A stretch of DNA of 64,000 nt from an uncultured Eubacteriales bacterium (GTDB lineage Bacteria > Bacillota > Clostridia > Oscillospirales > Oscillospiraceae): NCBI GenBank assembly GCA_900545405.1, contig UQYT01000009.1:3432-67431 (forward strand). The letters are read 5' to 3'. Below, one piece after another: positions 39,872 to 48,744 of this stretch; within the stretch, counting starts at the first letter, position 1, and every line of letters begins with the position of its first letter. The notes below the pieces were generated by a model that worked only from the letters and a program-made list of their open reading frames with translations, searched no databases and was not told the DNA's origin. The position numbers and the translations under genes were made by a program.

Positions 39872-42292
39872 ATGGCTGAAGAGTTTTACTCCATCGGGAA
39901 GGGCGAGATCCGCCAGGACGCCCTGCTCAAGGTGACCGGACAGGCGGAATACACCACCGACATCCACCCGCGCGGCATGGTGTACGGCAAGATCCTGGGC
40001 AGCCCCATCCCCCACGGCATCATCAAGAGCATAGACACTTCCGAGGCCGAAAAGCTGCCCGGCGTCGTCTGCGTGGTCACGGGCGAGGACGGCCCCGACC
40101 ACCCCACCATCGGCGGCTATCTCACCGACCGCTACATCATGAACCGCGTGGGCCAGAAGGTCCGCTACGTCGGCGATTTCGCCGCCGCCGTCGCCGCCAC
40201 TGACGAGCAGATCGCCGAGGCCGCCTGCAAGCTCATAAAGGTCGAGTACGAGCCGCTGCCCTACGTCCTGGACGTGGAGGAGGCCTTCCGCGAGGACTGC
40301 CACGCCGTCGTGCACGAGGACGTGCAGTCCTACAAGCGCCTCGACCTGCACGGAGTGGCCCACTGCATGGACAAGAAGCACCCCAACCAGGCCATCCGCC
40401 GCAAAGTCCGCCACAGCGAGAGCTTCGACCTCGACCCCGACAGCTTCGAGACCCCGGAGGCCTACGACGAGGCTTTTGAAAAGAAGTTCAACGAGGAGTT
40501 CGACAAGGCCTATCTCAAGCTGCCCACCCAGCGCTATGAGTTCCCGCGCGTGAGCCACTGCTTCATGGAGCCCCACGTCAGCGTGGTCGTCCCGCTGGTG
40601 GACGGCGGCATCGAGCTCTGGTCCAGCGAGCAGGGCGGCCGCCTCATCAAGAACAGCATGTCCTCCGCCTTCGGCCTCAAGCCCTCGGACTTCCACGTCC
40701 ACGTCCCCTTCATGGGCGGCGGCTTCGGCGGCAAGGACGACAGCCCCTGCACCGGCCCGGCCATCATGCTGGCCCTCAAGTGCAAGCGCCCCGTCAAGAT
40801 AGTCCAGACCCGCGAGGAGGTCTTCTCCAACGGCCAGCCCCGCCCCTCCGCCGTCATCTATGTCACCGACGGCTACAACAAGGACGGCACCCTCGCCGCC
40901 CGCCGCGTCAAGGCCTTTGTGAACTGCGGCGCCTACACCACCTCCGCGCTGGTCATGCTCGACCACAGCGTCTACGGCCTCTCCGGCAACTACCGCAACC
41001 CGAACCTCCTCGTCGACGCCTACGGCATCTACACCAACACCCAGTTCAACGGCCCCTACCGCGCCCTGGGCTGCGAGCTCTTTGTCTACGCCGTCGAGCG
41101 CAACCTCGACATGGCCGCCGAGCGGCTGGGCATCGACAAGTATGAGATCCGCCGCCGCAACGTGCTGCACCTCGGCGACGTCGACGGCCACGGCCAGGTC
41201 GTTACCAGCAACGGCAGCGCCGAGGCGCTCGAGGCCGCGGCCAAGTACATCAAGTTCAACGAGCCCGTGCGCCCGGCCGAGGGCCCCTGGCGCTACGGCA
41301 AGGGCCTGGCGCTCGGCAACAAGTTCACCGCCTACGGCCACACCGGCACCGAGGCCAACGTCATAATCCAGCACGACGACACCATCGAGGTCCACGTCTC
41401 CCATGTCGAGATGGGCCAGGGCTCCATGACCGTGGACTGCCAGCACGTCGCGGAGTTTTTCAAGGTGCCGATGAGCAGCATCCGCATCCGCAACGAGAAC
41501 AGCGACTTCATGCCCTATGACGAGGGCACCTACTGCTCCCGCGGCACCTATATAAACGGCAACGCCATCATCCTGGCCTGCAAGGACGCCAAGCGCCAGA
41601 TCCTCGAGCGCGCGTCCACCCGCATGGGTGTGGACAAGGACGGCCTCGAGACCGAGGGCTACAAGATCTACGAGAAGGCGAACCCGGAGCACTTCATCTA
41701 TTTCCACGACCTCTACGAGGGCGGCGGCTGGGCCCCGGAGGGCAAGCTGGTCGGCAAGGGCGTGTTCATGCCCGAGCAGGCTCTCAACAACCCGCGCAAC
41801 GCCCAGGGCAACCCCGTGCTGTTCTACTCCATCGGCGGCTGGGGCATGGAGGTCGGCGTGAACATCGAGACCGGCGAGGTCAAGCTGATGCAGGCCGGCG
41901 GCTTCTACGACGCGGGCCGAGTCATCAACCGCAAGACCTGCGAGGGCCAGATCGAGGGCGCGCTCTCCATGGGCCTGGGCCAGGCCGTGTTCGAGGAGAT
42001 CATGATAAACGACAAGGGCAAGGTCATAAACGGCAACTACCGCGACTACAAGGTCCCCACCTTCATGGACAACCCGAACAACGAGCACGTCAAGGTCGAC
42101 TTCGTCGGCGAGCCCTTCGCCACCGGCCCCAACGGTGCCAAGGGCATAGGCGAGGTCGCCATGATCCCCGTCATGGCCGCCGTGGCCAACGCGATAAACG
42201 CCGCCGCCGGCGCCGAGATCCACAACATCCCCATGACGCGCGAGCGCGTGCTCCAGGCATTGCGCGACAAGGAAGCGGCCGACAAAAAGTGA
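39872..42292 (+). CDS. Molybdenum hydroxylase, molybdopterin-binding large subunit
   Basis: 806 residues, about 40 longer than usual because of an acidic insertion near residues 180-220. Cofactor and active-site segments: GGGFGGKDD near 285, a substrate loop reading YRALGCELF where xanthine dehydrogenases have FRGFGGPQ, EMGQGSMT near 533, and the catalytic Glu in KGIGEVAM near 763. The changed substrate loop argues against xanthine itself. Family chemistry is hydroxylation of a carbon next to ring nitrogen, or of an aldehyde. ATG 39872 follows AAGGAGG. Confidence 0.92.
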   Translation: MAEEFYSIGKGEIRQDALLKVTGQAEYTTDIHPRGMVYGKILGSPIPHGIIKSIDTSEAEKLPGVVCVVTGEDGPDHPTIGGYLTDRYIMNRVGQKVRYVGDFAAAVAATDEQIAEAACKLIKVEYEPLPYVLDVEEAFREDCHAVVHEDVQSYKRLDLHGVAHCMDKKHPNQAIRRKVRHSESFDLDPDSFETPEAYDEAFEKKFNEEFDKAYLKLPTQRYEFPRVSHCFMEPHVSVVVPLVDGGIELWSSEQGGRLIKNSMSSAFGLKPSDFHVHVPFMGGGFGGKDDSPCTGPAIMLALKCKRPVKIVQTREEVFSNGQPRPSAVIYVTDGYNKDGTLAARRVKAFVNCGAYTTSALVMLDHSVYGLSGNYRNPNLLVDAYGIYTNTQFNGPYRALGCELFVYAVERNLDMAAERLGIDKYEIRRRNVLHLGDVDGHGQVVTSNGSAEALEAAAKYIKFNEPVRPAEGPWRYGKGLALGNKFTAYGHTGTEANVIIQHDDTIEVHVSHVEMGQGSMTVDCQHVAEFFKVPMSSIRIRNENSDFMPYDEGTYCSRGTYINGNAIILACKDAKRQILERASTRMGVDKDGLETEGYKIYEKANPEHFIYFHDLYEGGGWAPEGKLVGKGVFMPEQALNNPRNAQGNPVLFYSIGGWGMEVGVNIETGEVKLMQAGGFYDAGRVINRKTCEGQIEGALSMGLGQAVFEEIMINDKGKVINGNYRDYKVPTFMDNPNNEHVKVDFVGEPFATGPNGAKGIGEVAMIPVMAAVANAINAAAGAEIHNIPMTRERVLQALRDKEAADKK

Positions 42293-42325
42293 GGCCGGAA
42301 TCCAATTTTGATGAGGAGAATAGGA

Positions 42326-43498
42326 ATGGAAAACAGATCTGATTTTCTCGTCCTCGGCGGCGGCATGATAGGCTCCTCTGCCGCCTATTACCTGAGCCGC
42401 GCGGGCGCGTCCGTCACCGTGCTCGAGCGCGGCGACACGGCCTTCGGCACCGCCGGGGCCTCCGGCGGTCTGGTGAACTGGATAACCTGCGCCGAGTCCC
42501 AGATGGACCTCTTCATGCGCAGCCAGGCGCTGCTCGAGCACCTGCCCGAGGAGCTGGACGCCGACTTCGAGCTCAACTACAACAGCTACAACATGCAGAT
42601 AATCTCCAACGAGATAGAGTGGGAGGCCTCGGCCCAGCTGGTGAAGGACTTCAAGCTCCCCGGCTTTGAGGCCCACCTCATCGACAGCCGCGAATCCCAC
42701 GAGCTGGAGCCCTCCGTCACGGACGACATGCTCGGCTCCATCTACGTCCCGCGCGTGCACTATCTCAACCCCATAAAGTTCGCCCTGGCCTTCCGCAACG
42801 CGGCGACCCGCCTCGGCGCGCGCTTTGTGAACGCCTCGCCCGTCACGGGCCTCATCTTCGACGGCAGCCGCGTCACCGGCGCCCGTACGGAGAAGGCCGA
42901 CTTCTACGCCGGCACGGTAATAAACTGCACCGGCGTCTGGTCCGAGACCGTGTGCAAAATGGCCGGGGTAAAGGGCCCTATCCACCCGATAAGGGGCGAG
43001 TTCGCCATCACGGAGCCCACAAAGCACTTCTGCAACACCACGATAAGCAGCGCCCAGTACCAGACCATAGTCCAGCACCCCGAGCTCTTCCCGGCCAGCG
43101 CGATAAAGTACAACCTCGGCTTCTCGGTCGAGCAGACCAGCACCGGCTCGTGCATAATCCACGGCACGCGCGAGATGGACTCCGGCCTTGACAACAGCGT
43201 CATCCCCGAGGTCATAGAGCTGCTGGTGCAGACGGCCTGCAAGTTCATCCCGCGCCTCGGCAAGCTCAAGATAATGCGCACCTACGCGGGCGTCCGCCCG
43301 GGCACGCCCGACGGCGACCCGTACATCGGCCTTGTGGAGTCCGTGCCGGGCTTCTGCCAGTGCACGGGCCACGGCGGCGAGGGCATAGCCCTTGCCCCGG
43401 CCACCGGCGAGGCGGTGGCGGAGCTGCTCACCCGCGGATGCACGGAGCACTGCGACATCAGCAGATTCTCCCCCATGCGCCTCTACGCCGAAAACTGA
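42326..43498 (+). CDS. FAD-dependent amine/D-amino-acid dehydrogenase catalytic subunit
   Basis: 390 residues of the DadA/glycine oxidase-like family. FAD loop LVLGGGMIGSSAAYYL at the start and the C-terminal FAD segment GHGGEGIALAPATGEAV. With the next two genes it has the make-up of D-hydroxyproline dehydrogenase (catalytic flavin chain plus HcnA- and HcnB-like chains). The likely substrate is a D-imino acid produced by the epimerase upstream. ATG 42326 follows GAGGAG. Confidence 0.85.
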   Translation: MENRSDFLVLGGGMIGSSAAYYLSRAGASVTVLERGDTAFGTAGASGGLVNWITCAESQMDLFMRSQALLEHLPEELDADFELNYNSYNMQIISNEIEWEASAQLVKDFKLPGFEAHLIDSRESHELEPSVTDDMLGSIYVPRVHYLNPIKFALAFRNAATRLGARFVNASPVTGLIFDGSRVTGARTEKADFYAGTVINCTGVWSETVCKMAGVKGPIHPIRGEFAITEPTKHFCNTTISSAQYQTIVQHPELFPASAIKYNLGFSVEQTSTGSCIIHGTREMDSGLDNSVIPEVIELLVQTACKFIPRLGKLKIMRTYAGVRPGTPDGDPYIGLVESVPGFCQCTGHGGEGIALAPATGEAVAELLTRGCTEHCDISRFSPMRLYAEN

Positions 43499-43516
43499 GA
43501 AAGGAAGGGCGAGAAC

Positions 43517-43828
43517 ATGAGCGATTCCATGCGAGTTACCGAGCATCCTATCCTCGGAACGGACGCCGGCAGCAAGACAGTTACGATTTATTACGAGGAC
43601 CGGCCCATAGCCGCCCGCGCCGGCGAGCCCATCGCCGCCGCCCTGGCGAGCGCCGGTATCCGGGTGCACCGCACGACGGAAAAGACCCATGAGCCGCGCG
43701 GCGTCTACTGCGCCATGGGCCGCTGCACCGACTGCATGATGATAGTTGACGGCGAGCCCAATGTTCGCACCTGCATAACTCCCGTGAGGGACGGCATGCG
43801 CGTCCAGGTGCAGCACGGCCTGCAATAA
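43517..43828 (+). CDS. 2Fe-2S subunit (HcnA-like)
   Basis: 103 residues with the Fer2_4 pattern GVYCAMGRCTDCMM and a fourth Cys in VRTCITP. Small subunits of this kind link the two flavin chains of hydrogen cyanide synthase and D-hydroxyproline dehydrogenases. Confidence 0.87.
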   Translation: MSDSMRVTEHPILGTDAGSKTVTIYYEDRPIAARAGEPIAAALASAGIRVHRTTEKTHEPRGVYCAMGRCTDCMMIVDGEPNVRTCITPVRDGMRVQVQHGLQ

Positions 43829-43841
43829 GGGGGAACGTCAG

Positions 43842-44951
43842 ATGAAGACCATCGAAAGAGAGATCGTAGTTATAGGCGCCGGGCCCGCCGGGCTCTGCGC
43901 CGCCATCGAGGCGGCCCGGGCCGGAGCCCAGGTCATGCTCGTGGACGAGAATTCCCGCCTGGGCGGCCAGCTCTTCAAGCAGATACACAAGTTCTTCGGC
44001 TCGGCCGAGCACATGGCCGGCACCCGCGGCTATGAGATAGCCGGTTCCCTGGCACGCCAGGCGGCTGACGCGGGCGTGGAGTTCTGGCCCGACACCGTCG
44101 CCTACGGCATCTTCAAGGAGGGCGTAGGCCTGGTCCGCGGCGAGCAGGGCTATATCGTCAAGGCCGGCAAGACGATAGTCGCCGCCGGCGGCAGCGAGGA
44201 CCCCGTGGCCTTCCCGGGCAGCACCCTGCCCGGCGTGATGACCGCCGGGGCGGCCCAGACCCTGGTGAACGTCCACCGCGTCCTGCCCGGCAGGCGCATA
44301 GTGATACTCGGCAGCGGCAACGTGGGCCTCATCCTGGCCTACCAGCTGCTCCAGGCGGGCGCCGACGTCGCCGCCGTAATAGAGCGCGCGGAGCGCATCG
44401 GCGGCTACGGCGTGCACGCGGCCAAGATCCGCCGCGCGGGCGTGCCCATCCTGACGGGCAGCACCGTCGTGGCCGCGGAGGGCACTGAGAGCCTCGAGCG
44501 GCTGCATGTCGCCTCCGTCGCCGCCGACGGCAGCGTCGTCCCCGGCAGCGAGCAGACCATAGAGGCGGACACTCTCTGCCTCGCGGTGGGCATGTCCCCG
44601 CTCACGGAGCTGCTCTGGCAGGCGGGCGCGGACTTTGACTACATCGCGGAGCTCGGCGGCTTTGTGCCGTTGCACGACAGCCGCATGGAGAGCACCGTCC
44701 CCGGCCTCTACGTCGCCGGCGACGTCACCGGCGTTGAGGAGGCGCCCATCGCGATGGAGGAGGGCCGCCTGGCCGGTATCTCCGCCGCCGAGGCCTGCGG
44801 CCGCCTTGAGAGTGCCGCCGCAGAGAACCTCAGGGCCCACGCGATCGAGCGCATCTCGCAGCTCGAGAGCGGCACCGGCGAGAGCCGCAAGCGGGCCCGG
44901 CACAAGCAGCTCAACGACATGCAGCGCTCTTGCTGCGGAAAGGAGTGCTGA
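43842..44951 (+). CDS. FAD/NAD(P)-dependent oxidoreductase subunit (HcnB-like)
   Basis: 369 residues. FAD loop VIGAGPAGLCAAIEAARAG, second nucleotide loop ILGSGNVGLILAYQL near 150, and the FAD motif GLYVAGDVTGVEEA near 289. The C terminus ends with RSCCGKEC, so an extra metal site is possible; related proteins carry a BFD-type cluster here, which in this island is a separate gene (45470). Confidence 0.87.
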   Translation: MKTIEREIVVIGAGPAGLCAAIEAARAGAQVMLVDENSRLGGQLFKQIHKFFGSAEHMAGTRGYEIAGSLARQAADAGVEFWPDTVAYGIFKEGVGLVRGEQGYIVKAGKTIVAAGGSEDPVAFPGSTLPGVMTAGAAQTLVNVHRVLPGRRIVILGSGNVGLILAYQLLQAGADVAAVIERAERIGGYGVHAAKIRRAGVPILTGSTVVAAEGTESLERLHVASVAADGSVVPGSEQTIEADTLCLAVGMSPLTELLWQAGADFDYIAELGGFVPLHDSRMESTVPGLYVAGDVTGVEEAPIAMEEGRLAGISAAEACGRLESAAAENLRAHAIERISQLESGTGESRKRARHKQLNDMQRSCCGKEC

Positions 44952-44954
44952 AAG

Positions 44955-45467
44955 ATGAAAGAAGGCATAGCCTATACCGGCATCCCCAGCGCCGAGGAGC
45001 TGGGCTCCTGCGCCGGCATCCCCACGCGGGAGCGCATGGCAAAGGGCCCCGTGGCGGTCATAGAGTGCATCCAGTGCATCCCCTGCAACCCCTGCGAGAT
45101 GGCCTGCCCCACGGGCGCCATCAGCCTCGGCGGGGCGATATCCAACGCGCCGAAGCTCGACGGCGACAAGTGCATCGGCTGCGGCAAGTGCGTCGCGCGC
45201 TGCCCAGGCCAGGCCATAACCGTGCTGAACATGGCGTACAGCGCCGACAAGGCCACGCTGGACTTCCCCTACGAGTTCCTGCCCCTGCCCGCGGAGGGCG
45301 ATACCGTCCGGGCCGTGAACAGAGCGGGCGCGCCGGTCTGCGAGGCCGCCGTGCTCTCCGTGCGCAAGCCGAAGGAGAACGACGGCACCTGCGTCATCCG
45401 CATCGCCTTCCCCGCCGAATACGCGGGCGAGGTGAAGTCCATAGAGCGCCTTGAAAGGGAGGTGTGA
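44955..45467 (+). CDS. Iron-sulfur protein with two 4Fe-4S clusters
   Basis: 170 residues. Clusters CIQCIPCNPCEMACP (one cysteine more than needed) and CIGCGKCVARCP near residues 35-90; the C-terminal half is beta-rich with no cysteines in the usual spacing. It probably collects electrons from the flavin dehydrogenase and gives them to ferredoxin or NAD. Three bases after its neighbour. Confidence 0.87.
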   Translation: MKEGIAYTGIPSAEELGSCAGIPTRERMAKGPVAVIECIQCIPCNPCEMACPTGAISLGGAISNAPKLDGDKCIGCGKCVARCPGQAITVLNMAYSADKATLDFPYEFLPLPAEGDTVRAVNRAGAPVCEAAVLSVRKPKENDGTCVIRIAFPAEYAGEVKSIERLEREV

Positions 45468-45469
45468 GC

Positions 45470-45733
45470 ATGGATAAGAACACCGTCATCTGCCGCTGCC
45501 AGGAGATAACCTACGGCGAGGTCCTCGAGGCCATACGCGAGGGCGCCGTGACCGTGGCCGGCGTGAAAAAGCGCGTCGGTTCGGGCATGGGCCTCTGCCA
45601 GGGCAAGTACTGCGAAAAGCTGGTGGCCCATATCATCTCCGAGGAGACGGGCCTGCCCCTCGACAAGATCCTGCCGGACACCAAGAGAGCCCCAACCAGG
45701 CCCATCGAGGCCAAGGTCTATCTGAACGGCTGA
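45470..45733 (+). CDS. BFD-like 2Fe-2S protein
   Basis: 87 residues. CRCQEI and GLCQGKYC give the C-x-C...C-x4-C cluster of BFD domains. An in-frame GTG at 45464 lies within the GGGAGGTG ribosome site, so ATG 45470 is used. Last gene of the island's main transcript. Confidence 0.88.
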   Translation: MDKNTVICRCQEITYGEVLEAIREGAVTVAGVKKRVGSGMGLCQGKYCEKLVAHIISEETGLPLDKILPDTKRAPTRPIEAKVYLNG

Positions 45734-45746
45734 CCCACCCAAAGCA

Positions 45747-45785
45747 AATAGCGGCCGTTTGCCCAAGACGGCCGCTATTCTTCTT
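45747..45785 (+). terminator. Terminator of the hydroxylase island
   Basis: Perfect 12-bp stem (45747-45758/45768-45779), 9-base loop, then CTTCTT. Confidence 0.85.
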
Positions 45786-45812
45786 GAAATATGATTAATG
45801 CTGAGATATAAT
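45784..45812 (+). promoter_or_regulatory. Promoter of lysR
   Basis: TTGAAA (45784-45789), 17-base spacer, TATAAT (45807-45812); a second TATAAT follows at 45816-45821. Confidence 0.8.
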
Positions 45813-45835
45813 CACTATAATATAAGGAAATCAAT

Positions 45836-46762
45836 ATGAAAAAGAAGCATTGGGACAGTAGTATGAGACTAGACAGGATAGAGACTTTCTGCGCCGTGGC
45901 CCGGAACATGAGCTTTTCCAAGGCCGCCGAGGAATTCCACGTCGCGCAGTCAGCAATAAGCCAGCAGATAAAGTCACTGGAGGACGAACTGGGCTTTCCG
46001 CTCTTCGTCCGCAGCACCCGGCGGGTGTCCTTCACGGATGCCGGCCAGAGCTTCTACGTCGATTGCGTGCGCCTGCTCGCGGGCTTTGACGAGGCCGTGA
46101 GCCGCGCAACCTCCACCCTCGCGGGGAAGAAGAGCCACCTCACCATAGGCATAGAAGGCATCATGCAGCTCAAGACCAAGGCCGAAGTCCTCAGGCGTTT
46201 CGCCAGGCTCTGTCCCGATGTGACGATACAGCCGGTCCAGATAGACAGGGACAAGAAATACGAGGACCTGCTCACGGGCAAATTCGACCTCGCCTTCGAC
46301 ATCCCGCAGTATTACACCCTCAACCAGCGCATAAAAAAGTGCGGGGTCATCAAAAACGAGCACTGCCTCATGGTCTGCAAGGACCACCCCCTCGCCGGGC
46401 GGGAGAGCGTCAGCAAGCAGGAGCTGGCCGAGTACGTCACCTTCTGGGGCGGTATCCCGCAGGTCGAGGACTACGTCATAAAGAAATACATGGACTATTT
46501 CCGCGTCTCGGGCATAGAGCCGCAGAACGTCATCTGCGTGCCGGAGCAGGACGTCGCCACCTTCATGGTGTCCATAAACCTCGGCGGCAACATCGTCCCC
46601 TGCTCGGAGCGGGAGTCCTGGAACCCGGAGCTCTATTCCTTCGTGAGCCTGGCAGAGCCCCTGGTGCTGGAGTCCGCGTGGCTCTATTCGTCCGACAACG
46701 CCAACCCCGCGCTGGCCCGGTTCGTGGAGATGGCGGACGGTCAAGGAGAGGAACTCAAATGA
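45836..46762 (+). CDS. LysR-family regulator
   Basis: 308 residues. N-terminal helix-turn-helix with FSKAAEEFHVAQSAISQQIKS cut by the usual linker, then a two-lobed ligand domain. ATG 45836 has AAGGAAA upstream; ATG 45863 would match the family start better but has no ribosome site. It follows the island and is the likely effector-dependent regulator of it, with the substrate or an intermediate as ligand. Confidence 0.9.
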   Translation: MKKKHWDSSMRLDRIETFCAVARNMSFSKAAEEFHVAQSAISQQIKSLEDELGFPLFVRSTRRVSFTDAGQSFYVDCVRLLAGFDEAVSRATSTLAGKKSHLTIGIEGIMQLKTKAEVLRRFARLCPDVTIQPVQIDRDKKYEDLLTGKFDLAFDIPQYYTLNQRIKKCGVIKNEHCLMVCKDHPLAGRESVSKQELAEYVTFWGGIPQVEDYVIKKYMDYFRVSGIEPQNVICVPEQDVATFMVSINLGGNIVPCSERESWNPELYSFVSLAEPLVLESAWLYSSDNANPALARFVEMADGQGEELK

Positions 46763-47376
46763 CAGATAAATACGACGGCAGCACCGGCTGCCTTGAGGGC
46801 GCGCCGGCCTTCTGCGGCGTGCTCACCACGGGCGCGGAGCTGCATCGGGAGGCGGAGGCATGCCGCCGCTGCGCCGCCCTGGCCTTCGGCAGGGCCCCGC
46901 GCGCCGGGGACGTGCCCGCCTTCGGCCTGGAGCACCTCCGGGACTGCGACACCGCCGCGGCGGCGGAGCGCGGCCTCGCCTGCGTGCTCATGAGCGGCGG
47001 ACACAGCGCCGCCGAGGGCATGACGGCCTACACCGAGCCCTGTTTCCTGCCCAAGGACCACCCCCTCGCCTCCGGCGGGCGCCGACTGCTGGTGTACAAC
47101 GGGGACAGCTGGCGCGAGGTGGAAGCACCCTCCGAGGAGAGCCTCACCGGCGGCGCCGGGCCGGAGGGGGAGGCGGAGTGCGACAACTCCATCGACGTCC
47201 ACCCCTACTACATCCGCTTTTCCGGCGACTCCGGCGGCTGGCTGGACATCGTGACCCGGGAGCGCATGGGCGAGGGCATCGTGACTATGCCCGTCTCGGT
47301 AAAGGCCATGCACAACTGGGCGAGCCACGCCGTGAAGTTCGACCCCGAGGTGTTTTTCGCAAGACTGATAAAATAA
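46759..47376 (+). CDS. Homoserine dehydrogenase-like protein lacking the NAD domain
   Basis: 205 residues, starting inside the lysR stop (ATGA). It aligns by eye with the middle and end of homoserine dehydrogenase: ALAFGRAPRAGDVPAFGLEH matches the ALAFG-x-DVYVEGI block, LPKDHPLAS matches the HPLASV block, and HPYYIRF-x-GGWLDI matches the start of the ACT-like YYLRL region. The N-terminal Rossmann domain is absent. The Lys expected in the DAARKL motif is Arg (ACRRCA). It is therefore probably not a dehydrogenase; a binding or regulatory role is possible. The match needs a profile search. Confidence 0.6.
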   Translation: MTDKYDGSTGCLEGAPAFCGVLTTGAELHREAEACRRCAALAFGRAPRAGDVPAFGLEHLRDCDTAAAAERGLACVLMSGGHSAAEGMTAYTEPCFLPKDHPLASGGRRLLVYNGDSWREVEAPSEESLTGGAGPEGEAECDNSIDVHPYYIRFSGDSGGWLDIVTRERMGEGIVTMPVSVKAMHNWASHAVKFDPEVFFARLIK

Positions 47377-47382
47377 AAAGAG

Positions 47383-47411
47383 CCCGGCCCGCATCTGCGG
47401 GCCGGGTTTTT
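47383..47411. terminator. Bidirectional terminator
   Basis: Perfect 10-bp GC stem (47383-47392/47397-47406), loop ATCT, TTTTT on the plus strand and AAAA before it for the leftward gene. Confidence 0.9.
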
Positions 47412-48166
47412 CATTTGAGCTTGCCGTAGGTCTCGTCGCCCACGGGCTCGAGCCACTCGTTGGAGGCGGAGACGCCGGGGACCTCCACGGCGAGGTGGGA
47501 GAACCAGCTGTCGCTCGCCGCGCCGTGCCAGTGCTTGACGCCCGCGGGGATGTTCACCACGTCGCCGGGGTGCAGCTCGCGCGCGGGCTCACCCCAGGTC
47601 TGATACCAGCCGCGGCCGTTGAGGCAGATGAGTATCTGCCCGCCGCCGCTCTCGGCGTGGTGGACGTGCCAGTTGTTGCGGCAGCCGGGCTCAAAGGTGA
47701 CGTTGTAGATGCCCACCTGGCTGGTCGAGACCGGCGCAAGGTAGCTCCGGCCGATGAAATACTGCGCATAGGCGTCGTTCGGCGCGCCGATGGGGAAGAG
47801 CATGCCGCGCGCGTGCGCGGCCATCGCGTCCTCGCCGGGCCCGGCCTCCGCCCAGACCTCCTTGGCCATGCGGAAGGCCGCCCAGGCCTTGGGCCAGCCC
47901 GCGTAAAAGGCCGCATGCGTGAGTATCTCGGCTATCTCCGTGCGGGTGATGCCGTTCTTTTTCGCGCTCTCGAGGTGGTAGCGGAAGGAGGAGTCCACCA
48001 GCCCCTGCGCCATCAGCGCCGTGACCGTCACGAGGGAGCGGTCGCGCAGCGAGAGCTTGTCCTCCCGGCTCCAGACCTCGCCGAAGAGCACGTCGTCGTT
48101 GAGCTCGGCGAATTTCGGCGCGAAATCCCCGAGGGAATCCCGGCCCGCCGTCTGTTTTACTGCCAT
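47411..48166 (-). CDS. Carboxymuconolactone decarboxylase-cupin fusion protein
   Basis: 251 residues. N-terminal CMD/AhpD-like domain (about 20-105; no CxxC pair, so not a peroxidase). C-terminal cupin (about 150-240) with the metal motif WHVHHAESGGGQ and a later His in KHWH. ATG 48166 follows GGGAGG. Sits 16 bases after the flavodoxin-like gene in one operon opposite a LysR gene. Such fusions are common in anaerobes; substrate unknown. Confidence 0.88.
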   Translation of the reverse strand: MAVKQTAGRDSLGDFAPKFAELNDDVLFGEVWSREDKLSLRDRSLVTVTALMAQGLVDSSFRYHLESAKKNGITRTEIAEILTHAAFYAGWPKAWAAFRMAKEVWAEAGPGEDAMAAHARGMLFPIGAPNDAYAQYFIGRSYLAPVSTSQVGIYNVTFEPGCRNNWHVHHAESGGGQILICLNGRGWYQTWGEPARELHPGDVVNIPAGVKHWHGAASDSWFSHLAVEVPGVSASNEWLEPVGDETYGKLK

Positions 48167-48182
48167 TTTCAAAGCCTCCCTT

Positions 48183-48725
48183 TCATTTCACGCTCTCGCC
48201 GAGCCGCCGGGCCTCGTCCAGCGCGGGACTGCCCGCGGCGCGCTCGGCGTCGTTGAAGCCCCCGGCGAAGGCCGTCCCGGCCAGATGCGCGCGCTCAAAG
48301 CACTCTATCCAGCCCTCGAGCCCCGCCTTTGCGCGGGAGAAGACCACCTCGCCCTCCTCGGCAGCAGCGGCGAAGAGGTAGATGTCCGCAAAGGCGTAGT
48401 CGGAGTCGAAAAGCGAGTTCGAGCGGTCCAGCAGCGTCTTGAGCTGGCCGGAGAGCTCGTAGTAATAGATGGGCGTCGCAAAAGCGATGACGTCCGCGTC
48501 GTGCATCGCGGCGGTTATCTCGGGCGCGTCGTCGGCGATGACGCAGCGGCCGGTCTTGAGACAGGCGAAGCAGCCGCGGCAGAAGGCGATGTCCTTCCCG
48601 CGCAGGCTTATCTTCCGCACGTCGTGCCCGGCAGAGCGAGCGCCCTCGGCAAAGGCGTCGGCCAGGGCCTCGGAATTGCTGCCCTCGCGCTGGCTCGCGG
48701 AGATGATGAGGATGTTTTTGCCCAT
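48183..48725 (-). CDS. NADPH-dependent FMN reductase / iron-sulfur flavoprotein-like
   Basis: 180 residues. Flavodoxin-like start ILIISASQREGSNSEAL, FMN-binding TPIYYYELSGQLKTLLDR, and a cysteine group CRGCFACLKTGRC that could hold a 4Fe-4S cluster as in Isf proteins. AAAGGAG precedes the ATG. First gene of the operon with the CMD-cupin protein; divergent from a LysR gene. Confidence 0.88.
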   Translation of the reverse strand: MGKNILIISASQREGSNSEALADAFAEGARSAGHDVRKISLRGKDIAFCRGCFACLKTGRCVIADDAPEITAAMHDADVIAFATPIYYYELSGQLKTLLDRSNSLFDSDYAFADIYLFAAAAEEGEVVFSRAKAGLEGWIECFERAHLAGTAFAGGFNDAERAAGSPALDEARRLGESVK

Positions 48726-48744
48726 AAATGCGCTCCTTTCGGTA

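Noticed and set aside
41200..42292. Selenocysteine or in-frame TGA in the hydroxylase large subunit
   Set aside because: The reading frame is continuous to the normal C terminus; no TGA inside.
39779..43825. 1348-codon open frame antisense to the molybdenum hydroxylase and dehydrogenase genes
   Set aside because: It mirrors the GC-rich third positions of several real genes; the product is low-complexity (Ala, Gly, Val, His, Asp, Arg) with no domain, and it spans gene boundaries on the other strand.
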